A stretch of 35,067 bases of DNA from Alphaproteobacteria bacterium (GCA_009909005.1 JAAAOG010000163.1:1-35067), one strand, 5' to 3'. Positions 25,683 through 35,023 are shown, counted from the first letter of the stretch. Numbers and translations: made by a program. The notes: generated by a model from the letters alone, not told the origin.

Positions 25683-26084
25683 ATGGCGACCGTGCTGATC
25701 ATCGATGATGACGAAATCTCCCGGACGATTGTCCATGACATCGTTCTTCTTTGCGGGCATAAGGCGATCATCGCTTGGGACGGACGCGAAGGGCTGGCGC
25801 GTTACCGCGCGGAATGGCCGGACGTCGTGGTCACCGACATCCTGATGCCGGAATGCGAGGGCATCGAAGTGATCCGCACCATCCGCCGTGACGGGCTCGC
25901 CACCCAGATAATCGCGATGTCGGCCGGCGGCGCCTTCGATCGCGACTATGTCCTGACCATGGCGGACCGCATTGGTGCCGATTTCGTCCTGACCAAGCCC
26001 TTCGACTTCGACGCGTTGACCCTGACCCTGCAACGCGCCGCCTCCCGCGGACGCGGCCCCGATCTGGCCATTTCGGGATCGTGA
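25683..26084 (+). CDS. Single-domain response regulator (receiver) 2
   Basis: The 133-residue CheY-like receiver is paralogous to receiver 1 and begins with the same MATVLIIDDDEI. Phospho-acceptor D52 is in VVTDILMPECEG, and the lysine in FVLTKPFDFD. ATG 25683 has GGAGAG upstream; an ATG 24 nt earlier lacks one. The gene ends inside a 20-bp tandem repeat. The NMT1-PAS kinase gene follows 56 nt later in the same direction, which suggests co-transcription and a kinase-receiver pairing (inference). Confidence 0.92.
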   Translation: MATVLIIDDDEISRTIVHDIVLLCGHKAIIAWDGREGLARYRAEWPDVVVTDILMPECEGIEVIRTIRRDGLATQIIAMSAGGAFDRDYVLTMADRIGADFVLTKPFDFDALTLTLQRAASRGRGPDLAISGS

Positions 26085-26117
26085 TGCCATCCTTTGTATC
26101 GTGATGCCATCCTTTGT
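26078..26117 (+). repeat. Perfect 20-bp tandem repeat across the receiver 2 stop codon
   Basis: ATCGTGATGCCATCCTTTGT occurs twice back to back (26078-26097 and 26098-26117). The first copy contains the TGA stop of receiver 2 (26082-26084). The second falls in the short gap before the sensor kinase gene, 24 nt from its ATG. Confidence 0.9.
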
Positions 26118-26140
26118 AAGGACGTTCGGCCATTTGCCCC

Positions 26141-29100
26141 ATGGCTAGGAGTTGGCTCAGAACCGTGCGCCGAGCGATCGGCGCTTGCTGCCGTGCAGCC
26201 TGTTCGGCGGCCGTCGTTTCGTGCCTGGCTTTCCCTGCCGCACAGGCGCATGACCGAATCGTGCTGCAACTGCGCTGGGACCACGAGTTCCAGTTCGCCG
26301 GCTATTACGCCGCGCTCTGGCAGGGCTTCTACGAAGAGGAGGGGCTGCAGGTCGAGATCCGCTCGCGCATCGCTTCGGACGGGTCCTTCCGCGACATTTT
26401 CGAGGAAGTGGAGTTGGGCCGGGCCGATTTCAGTATCGGCGGCGCGGACATTCTGGTCCACAACGACCGCGGCGCCGATTACGTGGTATTGGCGACGATC
26501 CTCCATGAGAGCCCCAACGCCTTCTACGCCCTGAGCCGGGAGACCCTGCACGAACCGGCCGACTTCCTGCGCCATCCGGTGGCCCTGCTGGACAACGACT
26601 ATGACAGCCTGGAGCTGTTCGCCATGCTGGTGGCGGAAGGCCTGGACCCCGATCAGGTCGACCGCCGGCCCTTCCAGCCGGGGCTGGAGCCGCTGCTGCG
26701 CGGCGATTTCGCCATCACGCCCAGCTACCGCATGTCGGCGGAATGGCGGGCCCGGGAACTCGGCATCGACCTGGCCCGCCTGGTGGCCTCCGATTTCGGC
26801 GCCGCCTTCTACGGCGATACGCTGTTCACGACGCGCGCGTTCGTCGAGAGTCATCCCGACATGGCGGACCGCTTCGTCCGGGCCTCGCTGCGCGGCTGGG
26901 CCTATGCCCTGGAACATGAACGGGACATCGCCGAGCGGATCACGGCCGAGCTGCCGCGCCACATTCCTTACGAGAACCTGCTCGGCTACAACCTCTTTTC
27001 GGCAGAGGTGGTCCGCAGCCTGACCGGCTACCCGCTGGTCGAGCTCGGCCATACCAGCCCGGCGCGCTGGCAGCGCATGCACCAGCTGCTGGCCGATGCC
27101 GGCTTTGTCGACGGCGAGTTCGATGCGGCCCGGCTGATTTTCGACCCCGCGGCGGAGCGGGCCGCGCGGCTCAGAACCTGGATTCTCATCATTCTGGTTC
27201 CCGGGGCTGCCGGGCTGGCGCTCGCCGGAGCCGGCTTTGCAGGCATCACCATCCTGCGCCGCAAGGTTGCGGCGGCAACTCGGGCCCTGCAGGCCGAGCG
27301 CCGGACCCTGCAGCTGATCCTCGATACCGCGCCGGTGGCGATCTTCTGGAAAGACCGGGAACACCGTTACCAGGGATACAACAGGCAGGCGCGGGCGATC
27401 GCAGGGATCGACCGGACGCGGACCGTCATCGGGAAAACCGACCACGACCTCTTCACCGAGACCGTCGCCCGGGAATTCCAGGCAAGTGATGCAGCCATCA
27501 TGGCAGGCGGCAAGCCGGAGCACGATGTGCTGCTCACCTACATACGGCCCGACGGCGAGATCCGCTATATCAAGCGCCGCAAGGTGCCGCTGCATTCCGA
27601 CTCCGGCTCGGTGGAGGGTGTGCTGGCCTGCGTCGAGGACGTCACGGAATTCCTGACGGCGGAGCGGCAGATCCGCGAGAATTTCAGTCTGCTGCGCACC
27701 GTCTTCGATACCATTCCGGATGCGATTTTCGTGAAGGATGAGCACAGCCGCATCGTCATGGCCAATGAGCAGATGGCCGCTCGTTGCGGCCTGACGACCG
27801 AGAGCATCATCGGCAAGGCCACCGAGGAGCTTCTCCCTCCGTCGGCTGCCGCGGCAATGATCGAGATCGATCGCGAGGTCATGCGGACCGGCGTGATTCG
27901 CACGTCGGAGGAGGAGGAGCTGGTGTGCGGCGGCGCTCCATTGACCTGCCAAACGGTCAAGGCGCCCTATCGGGACGCCGACGGCCGGGTCAAGGGCATC
28001 GTCGTTATGGCCCGCGATATCACCGGGCGCCTCAAGGAGTTGCAGACCCTGCGGGAAGCCAATCGCCAGGCGGCGATCTTCCGGCGCATGGTGGAATCGG
28101 CGACGCAGGGAATCGGCACGGCGGATCTGAACGGCAATGTCGACTATCAGAACCCGGCGCTGCTCCGCATGCTCGGCCTGTCATCTCTTGAGGAGGCCCG
28201 AGAATACACCTATCGCGATTTCTACAGCGAACAGGACCTTGCCTTTCTTGAGAGCGTCGCCATTCCGAAGGTTCACGAGCAGGGATCCTGGGTGGGAGAG
28301 TTGGCGGTTCGGACGCTGAACGGAGGCGTCACGCCCACCATACAGAACATCTATCTCTTAAGGGATGATGAGGGGAAGCCGCTTGCCCTCTGCAATGTGG
28401 TCACGGACATAACGGACCGTGTCGAGGCCGAGCGGCGGATTCGCGAAAGCGAGATGCGCTACAGAACCCTCTTTGAGCTGTCCCATGATCCTGTTCTCGT
28501 TGTGGATCCGGAAACGACCCTGCCCTTGGAGTTCTCCGAAAGGCTCTGCTCATTCCTCGGCTATACGGCCAAGGAGGTGGCTACGCTCCCGGTTGCCGCT
28601 TACGAAGCCGTGGAGAGCCCGAACGCGGTGAGGGCGCATATCGACAGGGTCGTGCGCGAAGGCGGCGATCAGTTCGAGACCCGCATGCGGCGCAAGGACG
28701 GCAGTGTCAGGGAGGTGATCGTCATCGCCCGTACGATCCAGCTTGGAAACAAGACGGTGTGCCATAGCCTCTACCGCGATGTGACCGAGCAGCGGCAAGC
28801 GGAAGCGGCCCTGAGAAGCGTCAATCAGGAGTTGGAGCGGCGGGTCGAGGAGATGGTCGCCCGCAACCGGGAAAAGGATCACCTCATCATCCAGCAATCG
28901 CGCCTGGCCGCGATGGGCGAGATGATCGGCCACATTGCCCACCAATGGCGCCAGCCGATCAATGCGCTCGGCCTGCTTCTGGCAAACCTGCGCGATGCGT
29001 ATGACTATGGCGAACTCGATACGGCCTATCTCGACGCGCAGCTGCAAAAGGGCCGGCAGCTGATCCAGCGCATGTCGGCAACCATCGACGATTTCCGCAG

Positions 29101-29659
29101 CTTCTTCAGCCAGGGGCGGGAGAACGAGCCCTTCCGGATCGTCGATGCCGTGCGCGATGCCGTGTCGGTCATGGAAGCCAGCCTCGTCTATCACGGCATC
29201 GACGTCGCCATCGAGGCCGACGAAACCCTGTTTGCCGAAGGGTTCCGGCGCGAGTTCTCGCAAGTCATCCTGAACATTCTGGCCAATGCCAAGGATGCAA
29301 TCCAAAACCGGACCGGGGAGAAGGGAAAGGTGACAGTGCGCATTTCGTGCCAAGACCATGAAAATTGTATGGGGAAAATCGAGATCGCCGACAATGGCGA
29401 GGGTGTTCCGGTGGACATCCTGCCGAGAATATTCGATCCGTATTTCACGACACGGCCGAAAGGGCTGGGAATCGGGCTCCATATGGCCCGAATTATTGTC
29501 GAGCAGAAAATGGGCGGACGCATAGACGCGTATAATGCCGGGCAGGGGGCGGAAATTTCAATTATTTTACCATTGTCTGCAGAAATACCGGGGTTATCTC
29601 CCCGGCCGGCAACGATCGAAGAGAGCCCGACCCATGGCAATGCCTCTACGGAAAAATGA
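26141..29659 (+). CDS. NMT1/THI5-type periplasmic sensor - PAS4 - histidine kinase
   Basis: The 1172-residue sensor kinase has an N-terminal basic and hydrophobic signal segment ending near AQAHD. A periplasmic NMT1/THI5-like substrate-binding domain follows (about 37-320), with LQLRWDHEFQFAGYYAA, FYEEEGLQVEI and ADFSIGGADILV. One TM helix lies at about 347-370, then four PAS units (about 385-500, 510-630, 645-765, 770-890), a short coiled coil, and the dimerisation helix with phospho-histidine H934 in IAHQWRQPIN (HPK4-type). The ATPase domain has ILNILANAKDAI, IADNGEGVP and GLGIGL. No receiver of its own. The C-terminus overlaps the next hybrid kinase by 26 bp. The binding domain family recognises pyrimidine or thiamine precursors and similar small molecules; the ligand here is unknown. 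Confidence 0.93.
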   Translation: MARSWLRTVRRAIGACCRAACSAAVVSCLAFPAAQAHDRIVLQLRWDHEFQFAGYYAALWQGFYEEEGLQVEIRSRIASDGSFRDIFEEVELGRADFSIGGADILVHNDRGADYVVLATILHESPNAFYALSRETLHEPADFLRHPVALLDNDYDSLELFAMLVAEGLDPDQVDRRPFQPGLEPLLRGDFAITPSYRMSAEWRARELGIDLARLVASDFGAAFYGDTLFTTRAFVESHPDMADRFVRASLRGWAYALEHERDIAERITAELPRHIPYENLLGYNLFSAEVVRSLTGYPLVELGHTSPARWQRMHQLLADAGFVDGEFDAARLIFDPAAERAARLRTWILIILVPGAAGLALAGAGFAGITILRRKVAAATRALQAERRTLQLILDTAPVAIFWKDREHRYQGYNRQARAIAGIDRTRTVIGKTDHDLFTETVAREFQASDAAIMAGGKPEHDVLLTYIRPDGEIRYIKRRKVPLHSDSGSVEGVLACVEDVTEFLTAERQIRENFSLLRTVFDTIPDAIFVKDEHSRIVMANEQMAARCGLTTESIIGKATEELLPPSAAAAMIEIDREVMRTGVIRTSEEEELVCGGAPLTCQTVKAPYRDADGRVKGIVVMARDITGRLKELQTLREANRQAAIFRRMVESATQGIGTADLNGNVDYQNPALLRMLGLSSLEEAREYTYRDFYSEQDLAFLESVAIPKVHEQGSWVGELAVRTLNGGVTPTIQNIYLLRDDEGKPLALCNVVTDITDRVEAERRIRESEMRYRTLFELSHDPVLVVDPETTLPLEFSERLCSFLGYTAKEVATLPVAAYEAVESPNAVRAHIDRVVREGGDQFETRMRRKDGSVREVIVIARTIQLGNKTVCHSLYRDVTEQRQAEAALRSVNQELERRVEEMVARNREKDHLIIQQSRLAAMGEMIGHIAHQWRQPINALGLLLANLRDAYDYGELDTAYLDAQLQKGRQLIQRMSATIDDFRSFFSQGRENEPFRIVDAVRDAVSVMEASLVYHGIDVAIEADETLFAEGFRREFSQVILNILANAKDAIQNRTGEKGKVTVRISCQDHENCMGKIEIADNGEGVPVDILPRIFDPYFTTRPKGLGIGLHMARIIVEQKMGGRIDAYNAGQGAEISIILPLSAEIPGLSPRPATIEESPTHGNASTEK

Positions 29660-32006
29660 TTTCAGGGGTTGGGAAAACCATCTCCCGCATTTCTCTGTTC
29701 TTTATGTCGAGGATGATGAGTCGGTGCTTGAGCAGCTGTCGATGTTTCTCAATCGACGGGTGGGCTCTCTCTACGTCGCCAGGAACGGTGTAGAGGGTCT
29801 GGCGGCCTTCGGCCGTGACCGTCCGGATATCGTCATTACCGACATCGTGATGCCGGAAATGGACGGCCTGACCATGGCGGAACGGATCAAGCAGCTCGAT
29901 CCGGCGACGCCGGTCATCGTCACCACCGCCGTCAGCGAGACCGACCATCTGATCCGCGCGATCGAGATCGGCATCGACAAATATGTTCTGAAGCCGATCG
30001 ACACGGCGGCCCTGCTCGAGGCCGTCGGACGCATTGCGGCCGGACTGCAGCAGCAGCGGCGCCTCACAGTCTTCGGCAAGGCGCTCGATGAGGTGACCGA
30101 CGCCGTGGCCCTGACCGAGCGGACCGGCAGGATTGTCTATGCCAACCGCGCCTTCCGTCGCGCCGTCGCCGAGGACGGGCATGACGTCGTCGATCGGCAG
30201 GCGCAGGACCTGATATCGATTGTCGAACCGCCCAACCTGCTCGAAAGACTCTGGAGCGAAACGCAGCGGTCATGGCGGGGCGAGGTCACGGTGCGCACTG
30301 CCGGAGGCATGCGCTACGCGCTTGCCCTGTACAATGTCCTGAAGGACCTGCGCGGCAGCACGCCCCTCGGCTTTCTCATGCTGATCGACCTGACGGAGCA
30401 GCGCGAAGCCGAGGAGGCCGTGGCGGCGGCCCGGGCCGACGCGGCCGCGGCGGCCGCGGCGAGCGCGGCGAAGTCGCGCTTCCTGGCCAATATCAGCCAC
30501 GACATCCGCACGCCGATGACCGGTGTGCTCGGCATGCTAGAGCTTGTCAAGCGCACGGAACTGTCCGGCATCCAGCGCCACTACATCGATGCTGCGGCCG
30601 AGTCCGGACAGAGCCTGCTGACCATCCTCAACAACGTGCTGGACCTTGCCAGGATCGAGGCCGGACGGCTGGACCTGCGCAGCGAACCGCTGGACCTTGC
30701 CGACCTTGCGGCCGACATCCTGCGGCTGTTCGCGCTGCCGGCCCACGACAAGGGGATCGAGCTGGTCCTGCGCGTCGCGGGCGACTGTCCGGGCCGTCTC
30801 CTGGGCGACGAAGGCCGCATCCGCCAGATCCTGATGAATCTCGTCGGCAACGCCCTGCGCTTCACGGAGACCGGCGAGGTCGAACTGGTCGTCGAGACGG
30901 CGATCGAGGACGACGGCGACGTCCGCGTCGCCGTCGGCGTGCGGGACACCGGCATCGGCATCGAACCCGAGGCGCAGAGACGGATCTTCGACGTGTTCAG
31001 CCAGGCCGACGAAGCGACGACCCGGCGCTTCGGCGGCACCGGGCTGGGCCTGACCATTGCCAGCGAGCTGGCGCAGCATATGGGCGGGGGCATCACCGTG
31101 GAGAGCGTGCCCGGGGCCGGGTCCCTGTTCCGGGCGATCGTGCGTTTGCGGCCGGCTCCGGGGCCGGTGGATGACCGCCCCGCCGACCTGACAGGCCGGC
31201 GCTTTCTCGTGGTCGACCCGAATGGCGCCGCCCGCCGCGCCGTCTGCGAGCGACTGGCCGGGGCCGGCGCCGAGACCATCGCCGCCGCGCGCCTTGCCGA
31301 GGCCGCGGCGCTGCTGGAGAGCGGCAGCGATGATGCGCCGCCGGCAGCGGCGCTGATCGACGTCCATCTTCTCAAGGGACGGGATGGTGCGGAAGACGCC
31401 GCTGCCCGCATGGCCATCGCCCGGCAGGCCGGGATGCTGGTGGCGCTCGGCGGCTTCCTCGATGTCGATCCGTCCGCGGACGACGCCACCGATAGTGCCG
31501 GCCTGCTGGTCAAGCCGGGGAGTCCGGCGCGGTTCCTGGCCGCGCTCGAGCGCATGATCGCCGGTCGGCAGCCCGCGGCCGACGATGCGGTGGGTGCGGA
31601 GGCCCGGCTCGCCGCCTCGATCCTGCTGGCCGAGGACGATCCCATGACGGCCGAAATCACCATCGGCATTCTCGAGGCTGCCGGGGCGGCGGTCTCTCAT
31701 GTTGCCAATGGACGGGCGGCCGTCGAGGCCTGGGAAGCCGGCACCTTCGATGTCGTCCTCATGGACTGCCAGATGCCGGAGATGGACGGCTTCGACGCGG
31801 CACGACAGATTCGGGCCCGCGAGACTGTGCGGCCGGCCGGCCGGCGCACCCCCATTCTCGCCTTGACCGCCAGCGCCCTGGACGAGGATGCCCGGACCTG
31901 CCTCGAGGCCGGCATGGACGACCGTCTCGTCAAGCCTTTGACCCCCGACCTGCTGGTCATGAGACTGCGCCGGTCCTTGGCAGGGCGCGCTGAGCCGCTT
32001 AGTTGA
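29634..32006 (+). CDS. Hybrid histidine kinase REC-PAS-HisKA-HATPase-REC-REC
   Basis: The 790-residue protein is cytoplasmic, with no membrane helix. Receiver 1 at about 20-135 has D70 in VITDIVMPEMDG. A PAS unit at about 150-265 is followed by an alanine-rich helix, then HisKA with H289 in ANISHDIRTPM, and an ATPase domain with LMNLVGNALRF, VRDTGIGIEP and GGTGLGLTI. Receiver 2 (about 522-640) is degenerate: VVDPNGAARRAV lacks the acidic pair, although LIDVHL and LLVKPG remain. Receiver 3 (about 660-780) is canonical with D711 in VVLMDCQMPEMDG. The start at ATG 29634, with GAGAG upstream, overlaps the NMT1 kinase by 26 bp, so translation is coupled and the front receiver probably accepts phosphate from that kinase (inference). 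Receiver 3 needs an HPt; two are encoded nearby. Confidence 0.94.
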   Translation: MAMPLRKNDFRGWENHLPHFSVLYVEDDESVLEQLSMFLNRRVGSLYVARNGVEGLAAFGRDRPDIVITDIVMPEMDGLTMAERIKQLDPATPVIVTTAVSETDHLIRAIEIGIDKYVLKPIDTAALLEAVGRIAAGLQQQRRLTVFGKALDEVTDAVALTERTGRIVYANRAFRRAVAEDGHDVVDRQAQDLISIVEPPNLLERLWSETQRSWRGEVTVRTAGGMRYALALYNVLKDLRGSTPLGFLMLIDLTEQREAEEAVAAARADAAAAAAASAAKSRFLANISHDIRTPMTGVLGMLELVKRTELSGIQRHYIDAAAESGQSLLTILNNVLDLARIEAGRLDLRSEPLDLADLAADILRLFALPAHDKGIELVLRVAGDCPGRLLGDEGRIRQILMNLVGNALRFTETGEVELVVETAIEDDGDVRVAVGVRDTGIGIEPEAQRRIFDVFSQADEATTRRFGGTGLGLTIASELAQHMGGGITVESVPGAGSLFRAIVRLRPAPGPVDDRPADLTGRRFLVVDPNGAARRAVCERLAGAGAETIAAARLAEAAALLESGSDDAPPAAALIDVHLLKGRDGAEDAAARMAIARQAGMLVALGGFLDVDPSADDATDSAGLLVKPGSPARFLAALERMIAGRQPAADDAVGAEARLAASILLAEDDPMTAEITIGILEAAGAAVSHVANGRAAVEAWEAGTFDVVLMDCQMPEMDGFDAARQIRARETVRPAGRRTPILALTASALDEDARTCLEAGMDDRLVKPLTPDLLVMRLRRSLAGRAEPLS

Positions 32007-32205
32007 AAATCATAGACAATATTTTATCTCAGGAATATCTCCGTCTCGCGAACCGGCATGGGTTCTCTCAGATACATCTTCTCCTGAGTTGGAAATGGCG
32101 TGGACGGTTGCGCCCGGGCCTTGCTATCGTCCGACCTTATCGGGAATGCGGTCACTTCCCGGGAACACCCGCTATTCGTTTTCCGTTGCTTTTGGATCGG
32201 TACCG

Positions 32206-33438
32206 ATGCAGGGGACGGGCTTCGCCCAACTGTCCGATACGCGCCGGGCCGTCGATGCGGCCCTGGACGCGGCGCTGGCGGACAGCCTGGGCGATCCGCC
32301 CGGGCTGGCGCTCGTGTTCGTCGGCGGCCGGCACGATCCCCGGATCGCCTGGGAGCGGCTGAGCCATGCCCTGTCGCCCGTCCCGATCATCGGCGGTGCG
32401 GCCGTCGGCTGTATCGGCGCGGGACGGCTCGGCTATTCCGGGTTCGAGGTCAGTGTTGCCCTGTTCCCGGCGCGTTGCGGCCCGTTCCTGACCCTGACCT
32501 CCCCCGACCTGCGCGATGGGGAGTTCGCCGCCGGGCGCGCGCTGGGCGCCCGGATCGCCGCGCTCGGCCGCAAGACGCCGACCGTTCTGCTGTTCTTCGA
32601 CAGCGTGATCGACGCCGGCCCGCCGCCGCGGCTTCACCCCTGCAGCCATCTTGTCGACGGGGTGTATGCCGGGCTCGAGGGCCATCCGATCGAGCTCTCC
32701 GGTGCCGGCACCCTGGCGGATTTCACCCTGAGCAACAGCTGGCTGTTCGCCGGGGGCAGCCTTGTGCGCCATGCGGCCGTCGCCGTCATCTGTCCGCCGG
32801 CGCTGTCGGCAGAAACGGCGATTTTCCATGGATGCATTCCAATTTCGGGCCATTTTACGATTACCCGCATCGAGGGCTCGCTGCTTTATGAACTTGACGG
32901 GCAGCCGGCCGAGGCAGTGATCCGGGGGTTCCTGCCGGACGGCGTGCCGAGCCGCGAGACCAAGCTCATGCTCCATATCACCATCGGCCAGGATTGCAGC
33001 CCCGGAAACGCCGAATTTGAGGAGCACAATTACGTCAATCGGCTCATTCTTGGTCTCGATGAGGAGAGCGGTGCCGTACGGCTGTTCGATGCGGACTTTG
33101 CCGAGGGTCAGGTCGTGCAATTGATGCTGCGCGATCCCTTTTACGTTCTGGAGACGACCCGCACCGGCTGCGTCCGGGTGGCCGAGCGGCTGAGCCGCGG
33201 CCGACCGTTCGGGGCGCTTTACTTCGATTGCGCCGGCCGCGCCGGCGGGATCAGCGGCACGCCGGAAGAGGAGGCAGAAATCGTGCTTCGCGTCCTGGGG
33301 CCGCATGTTCCTCTGTCGGGATTCTATTCCGCCGTGGAGATCGCGCCGATCCTGGGACGCAGCCGGCCCCTCGACTGGACCGGAGTCCTGACGGTGATTT
33401 ATGAAAAACGGCCGGCCGCCGATGCAGGACCGGAGTGA
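32206..33438 (+). CDS. FIST-domain sensor protein (FIST_N + FIST_C)
   Basis: About 410 residues, cytoplasmic. The FIST N part shows LSDTRRAVDAALDAAL, LALVFVGGRHD, PIIGGAAVGCIGAGRLGYSG and GCIPISGHFTITRIEGSLLY. The FIST C part shows LMLHITIGQDC, YVNRLILGLDEESGAVRLF and RPFGALYFDCAGR. FIST domains are predicted small-ligand (amino-acid-like) sensors, often beside chemotaxis or two-component proteins. The start is unsure: ATG 32206 is where family similarity begins; ATGs at 32089 and 32146 are in frame but lie in poor codon use. The end overlaps the next histidine kinase gene by up to 38 bp, a strong sign of a functional pair. Confidence 0.85.
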   Translation: MQGTGFAQLSDTRRAVDAALDAALADSLGDPPGLALVFVGGRHDPRIAWERLSHALSPVPIIGGAAVGCIGAGRLGYSGFEVSVALFPARCGPFLTLTSPDLRDGEFAAGRALGARIAALGRKTPTVLLFFDSVIDAGPPPRLHPCSHLVDGVYAGLEGHPIELSGAGTLADFTLSNSWLFAGGSLVRHAAVAVICPPALSAETAIFHGCIPISGHFTITRIEGSLLYELDGQPAEAVIRGFLPDGVPSRETKLMLHITIGQDCSPGNAEFEEHNYVNRLILGLDEESGAVRLFDADFAEGQVVQLMLRDPFYVLETTRTGCVRVAERLSRGRPFGALYFDCAGRAGGISGTPEEEAEIVLRVLGPHVPLSGFYSAVEIAPILGRSRPLDWTGVLTVIYEKRPAADAGPE

Positions 33439-34756
33439 CCACTACCGGCGCCGGATGGAGGACCTCGGCAAGCGCCTGATCGCGGCCGAGGAAAGACGGC
33501 GGCTGGCGCAGATCGAGGCGGACCGGACCAGCAAAATCCTGGGGCTCATGCGCCGGGCCCACGATATCGCCGATTCGGCGAGCGACACCAAGGCATTCAG
33601 CCTGCAATACCTGGCGCAGCTCTGCGGGCTGATGCTGACGGATGGCGCGGCGATCCTGATGGCCGATCCGGATGGCGGCGGCGTTCATGGCCTCCATGAA
33701 TTCGGGGCCGCGACTCCGGTGGACCGCCTGCCTGTCTCCGGGAAATTGCCCGACTTCGATTATCTCAACGACTGTAACGCCGGGTCCGAGATCGTCGCGG
33801 CGCTGGCGGCGCATCTCGGTCAGCGACACTTGGCCTGGTCGTGGAACACGGCCGACCGGATCGGACTGGTTCTCATTCGGCAGCCATTCAACGCGGCGCA
33901 GCTGCCCTTTTCGCCGGCCGATCGCGAGGTCATGCAGTCGGCGCTCTCCATCTATTCCGAAGCGCTGAAGCGCCGTCTGGCCCGCGATGCCCTTGTTGCT
34001 GCCAAACGGGCCGCCGAAAAAGCCAACCGGGCGAAATCGGAATTCCTGTCGACCATGAGCCACGAGCTGCGGACGCCGCTCAATGCCATCAACGGCTTTT
34101 CGCAGATGATGCAGCGGGAGGTCTTCGGTCCGCTCGGCAATCCGCACTATCTCGACTATGCCCGCTTCATTCACGAAAGCGGCGAGCATTTGCTGTCGCT
34201 GATCAACGACGTCCTCGACATGTCCCGTATCGAGGCCGGCCGGATGCCATTGCACGAAGAGGCGCTGTGCCTGTCGACGACCATCGGCACGACGGTCCAG
34301 CTGATGCGCGACCAGGCCAAGGACCATGGCCTCGTCCTGATGGCCGGGCTGCCGGCCGATCTCCCGGCGCTCTGGGCCGATCGCCGGGCGATGAAGCAGA
34401 TGATGATCAATCTGCTGTCCAACGCCATCAAATTCACCCCGCGCGGCGGCGAGATCCAGGTTGCGGCAGAGCGCGAGGCCGGGGGTGGCCTGATCCTTTC
34501 GGTTGCCGATACCGGCATCGGCATCCCGGAAGAGGACCAGGCTGTGGTGCTGGAACCGTTCCGCCAGGGCCGCTCCAGCGCGCTCGCCGGGGAAAGCGGC
34601 ACCGGTCTCGGCCTGTCGCTGGTCAAGGCGCTGATCGAGATGCACGACGGCCGCCTGACCCTGACCAGCCGGCCGGGCGAAGGCACCACCGTCAACCTCT
34701 ACTTCCCCGAAAGCCGCCTCTGCCCGACCGACCGCACCGAAACCGGCACCGGCTGA
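33401..34756 (+). CDS. Cytoplasmic histidine kinase coupled to the FIST sensor
   Basis: About 450 residues. The N-terminal helix (RRMEDLGKRLIAAEERRRLAQ) is followed by a GAF-like region at about 60-190 (FSLQYLAQLCGLMLTDGAAILMA). HisKA has the phospho-histidine H221 in TMSHELRTPLNAINGFSQMM, then the ATPase domain with MMINLLSNAIKFTP, VADTGIGIPEED and GTGLGLSLVKALI. No membrane helix and no receiver, so sensing probably comes through the FIST partner or the GAF-like part (inference). Start at ATG 33401 (overlapping) or ATG 33422; neither has a strong ribosome binding site, as expected under translational coupling. It is the last gene of the signalling cluster. Confidence 0.93.
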   Translation: MKNGRPPMQDRSDHYRRRMEDLGKRLIAAEERRRLAQIEADRTSKILGLMRRAHDIADSASDTKAFSLQYLAQLCGLMLTDGAAILMADPDGGGVHGLHEFGAATPVDRLPVSGKLPDFDYLNDCNAGSEIVAALAAHLGQRHLAWSWNTADRIGLVLIRQPFNAAQLPFSPADREVMQSALSIYSEALKRRLARDALVAAKRAAEKANRAKSEFLSTMSHELRTPLNAINGFSQMMQREVFGPLGNPHYLDYARFIHESGEHLLSLINDVLDMSRIEAGRMPLHEEALCLSTTIGTTVQLMRDQAKDHGLVLMAGLPADLPALWADRRAMKQMMINLLSNAIKFTPRGGEIQVAAEREAGGGLILSVADTGIGIPEEDQAVVLEPFRQGRSSALAGESGTGLGLSLVKALIEMHDGRLTLTSRPGEGTTVNLYFPESRLCPTDRTETGTG

Positions 34757-34863
34757 GCACTGGCTGGGGCGGCAGGTTACGAAATCTCACGCTACATGAC
34801 GGGCTGATGGGCAGCGTGCGGGAGCTGAGGGCGCATGAGGCCGCGCGCCACCGTGAGGCCGCC

Positions 34864-34927
34864 GATCCGGCGGCGGCGACGCCGCCCCTCCCAGAAGATC
34901 CGGCGGCGGGGAACGCCGCCCCTCCCA
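34864..34927. repeat. Two short GC-rich direct repeats with hairpin potential
   Basis: GATCCGGCGGCGGCGACGCC followed by GCCCCTCCCA (34864-34893) recurs with small changes at 34897-34927. Each copy can fold (GGCGGCG/CGCCGCC). The second is followed by a run of As, so it is not a terminator on the plus strand. It fills part of the 191-nt gap between the kinase and the tRNA gene. Confidence 0.6.
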
Positions 34928-34947
34928 AAAAATGAAACCGGCGGGTT

Positions 34948-35023
<76 letters not shown>

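Noticed and set aside
34864-34927. GC hairpins as a terminator of the last kinase gene
   Set aside because: The hairpin is followed by A residues, not T, on the plus strand.
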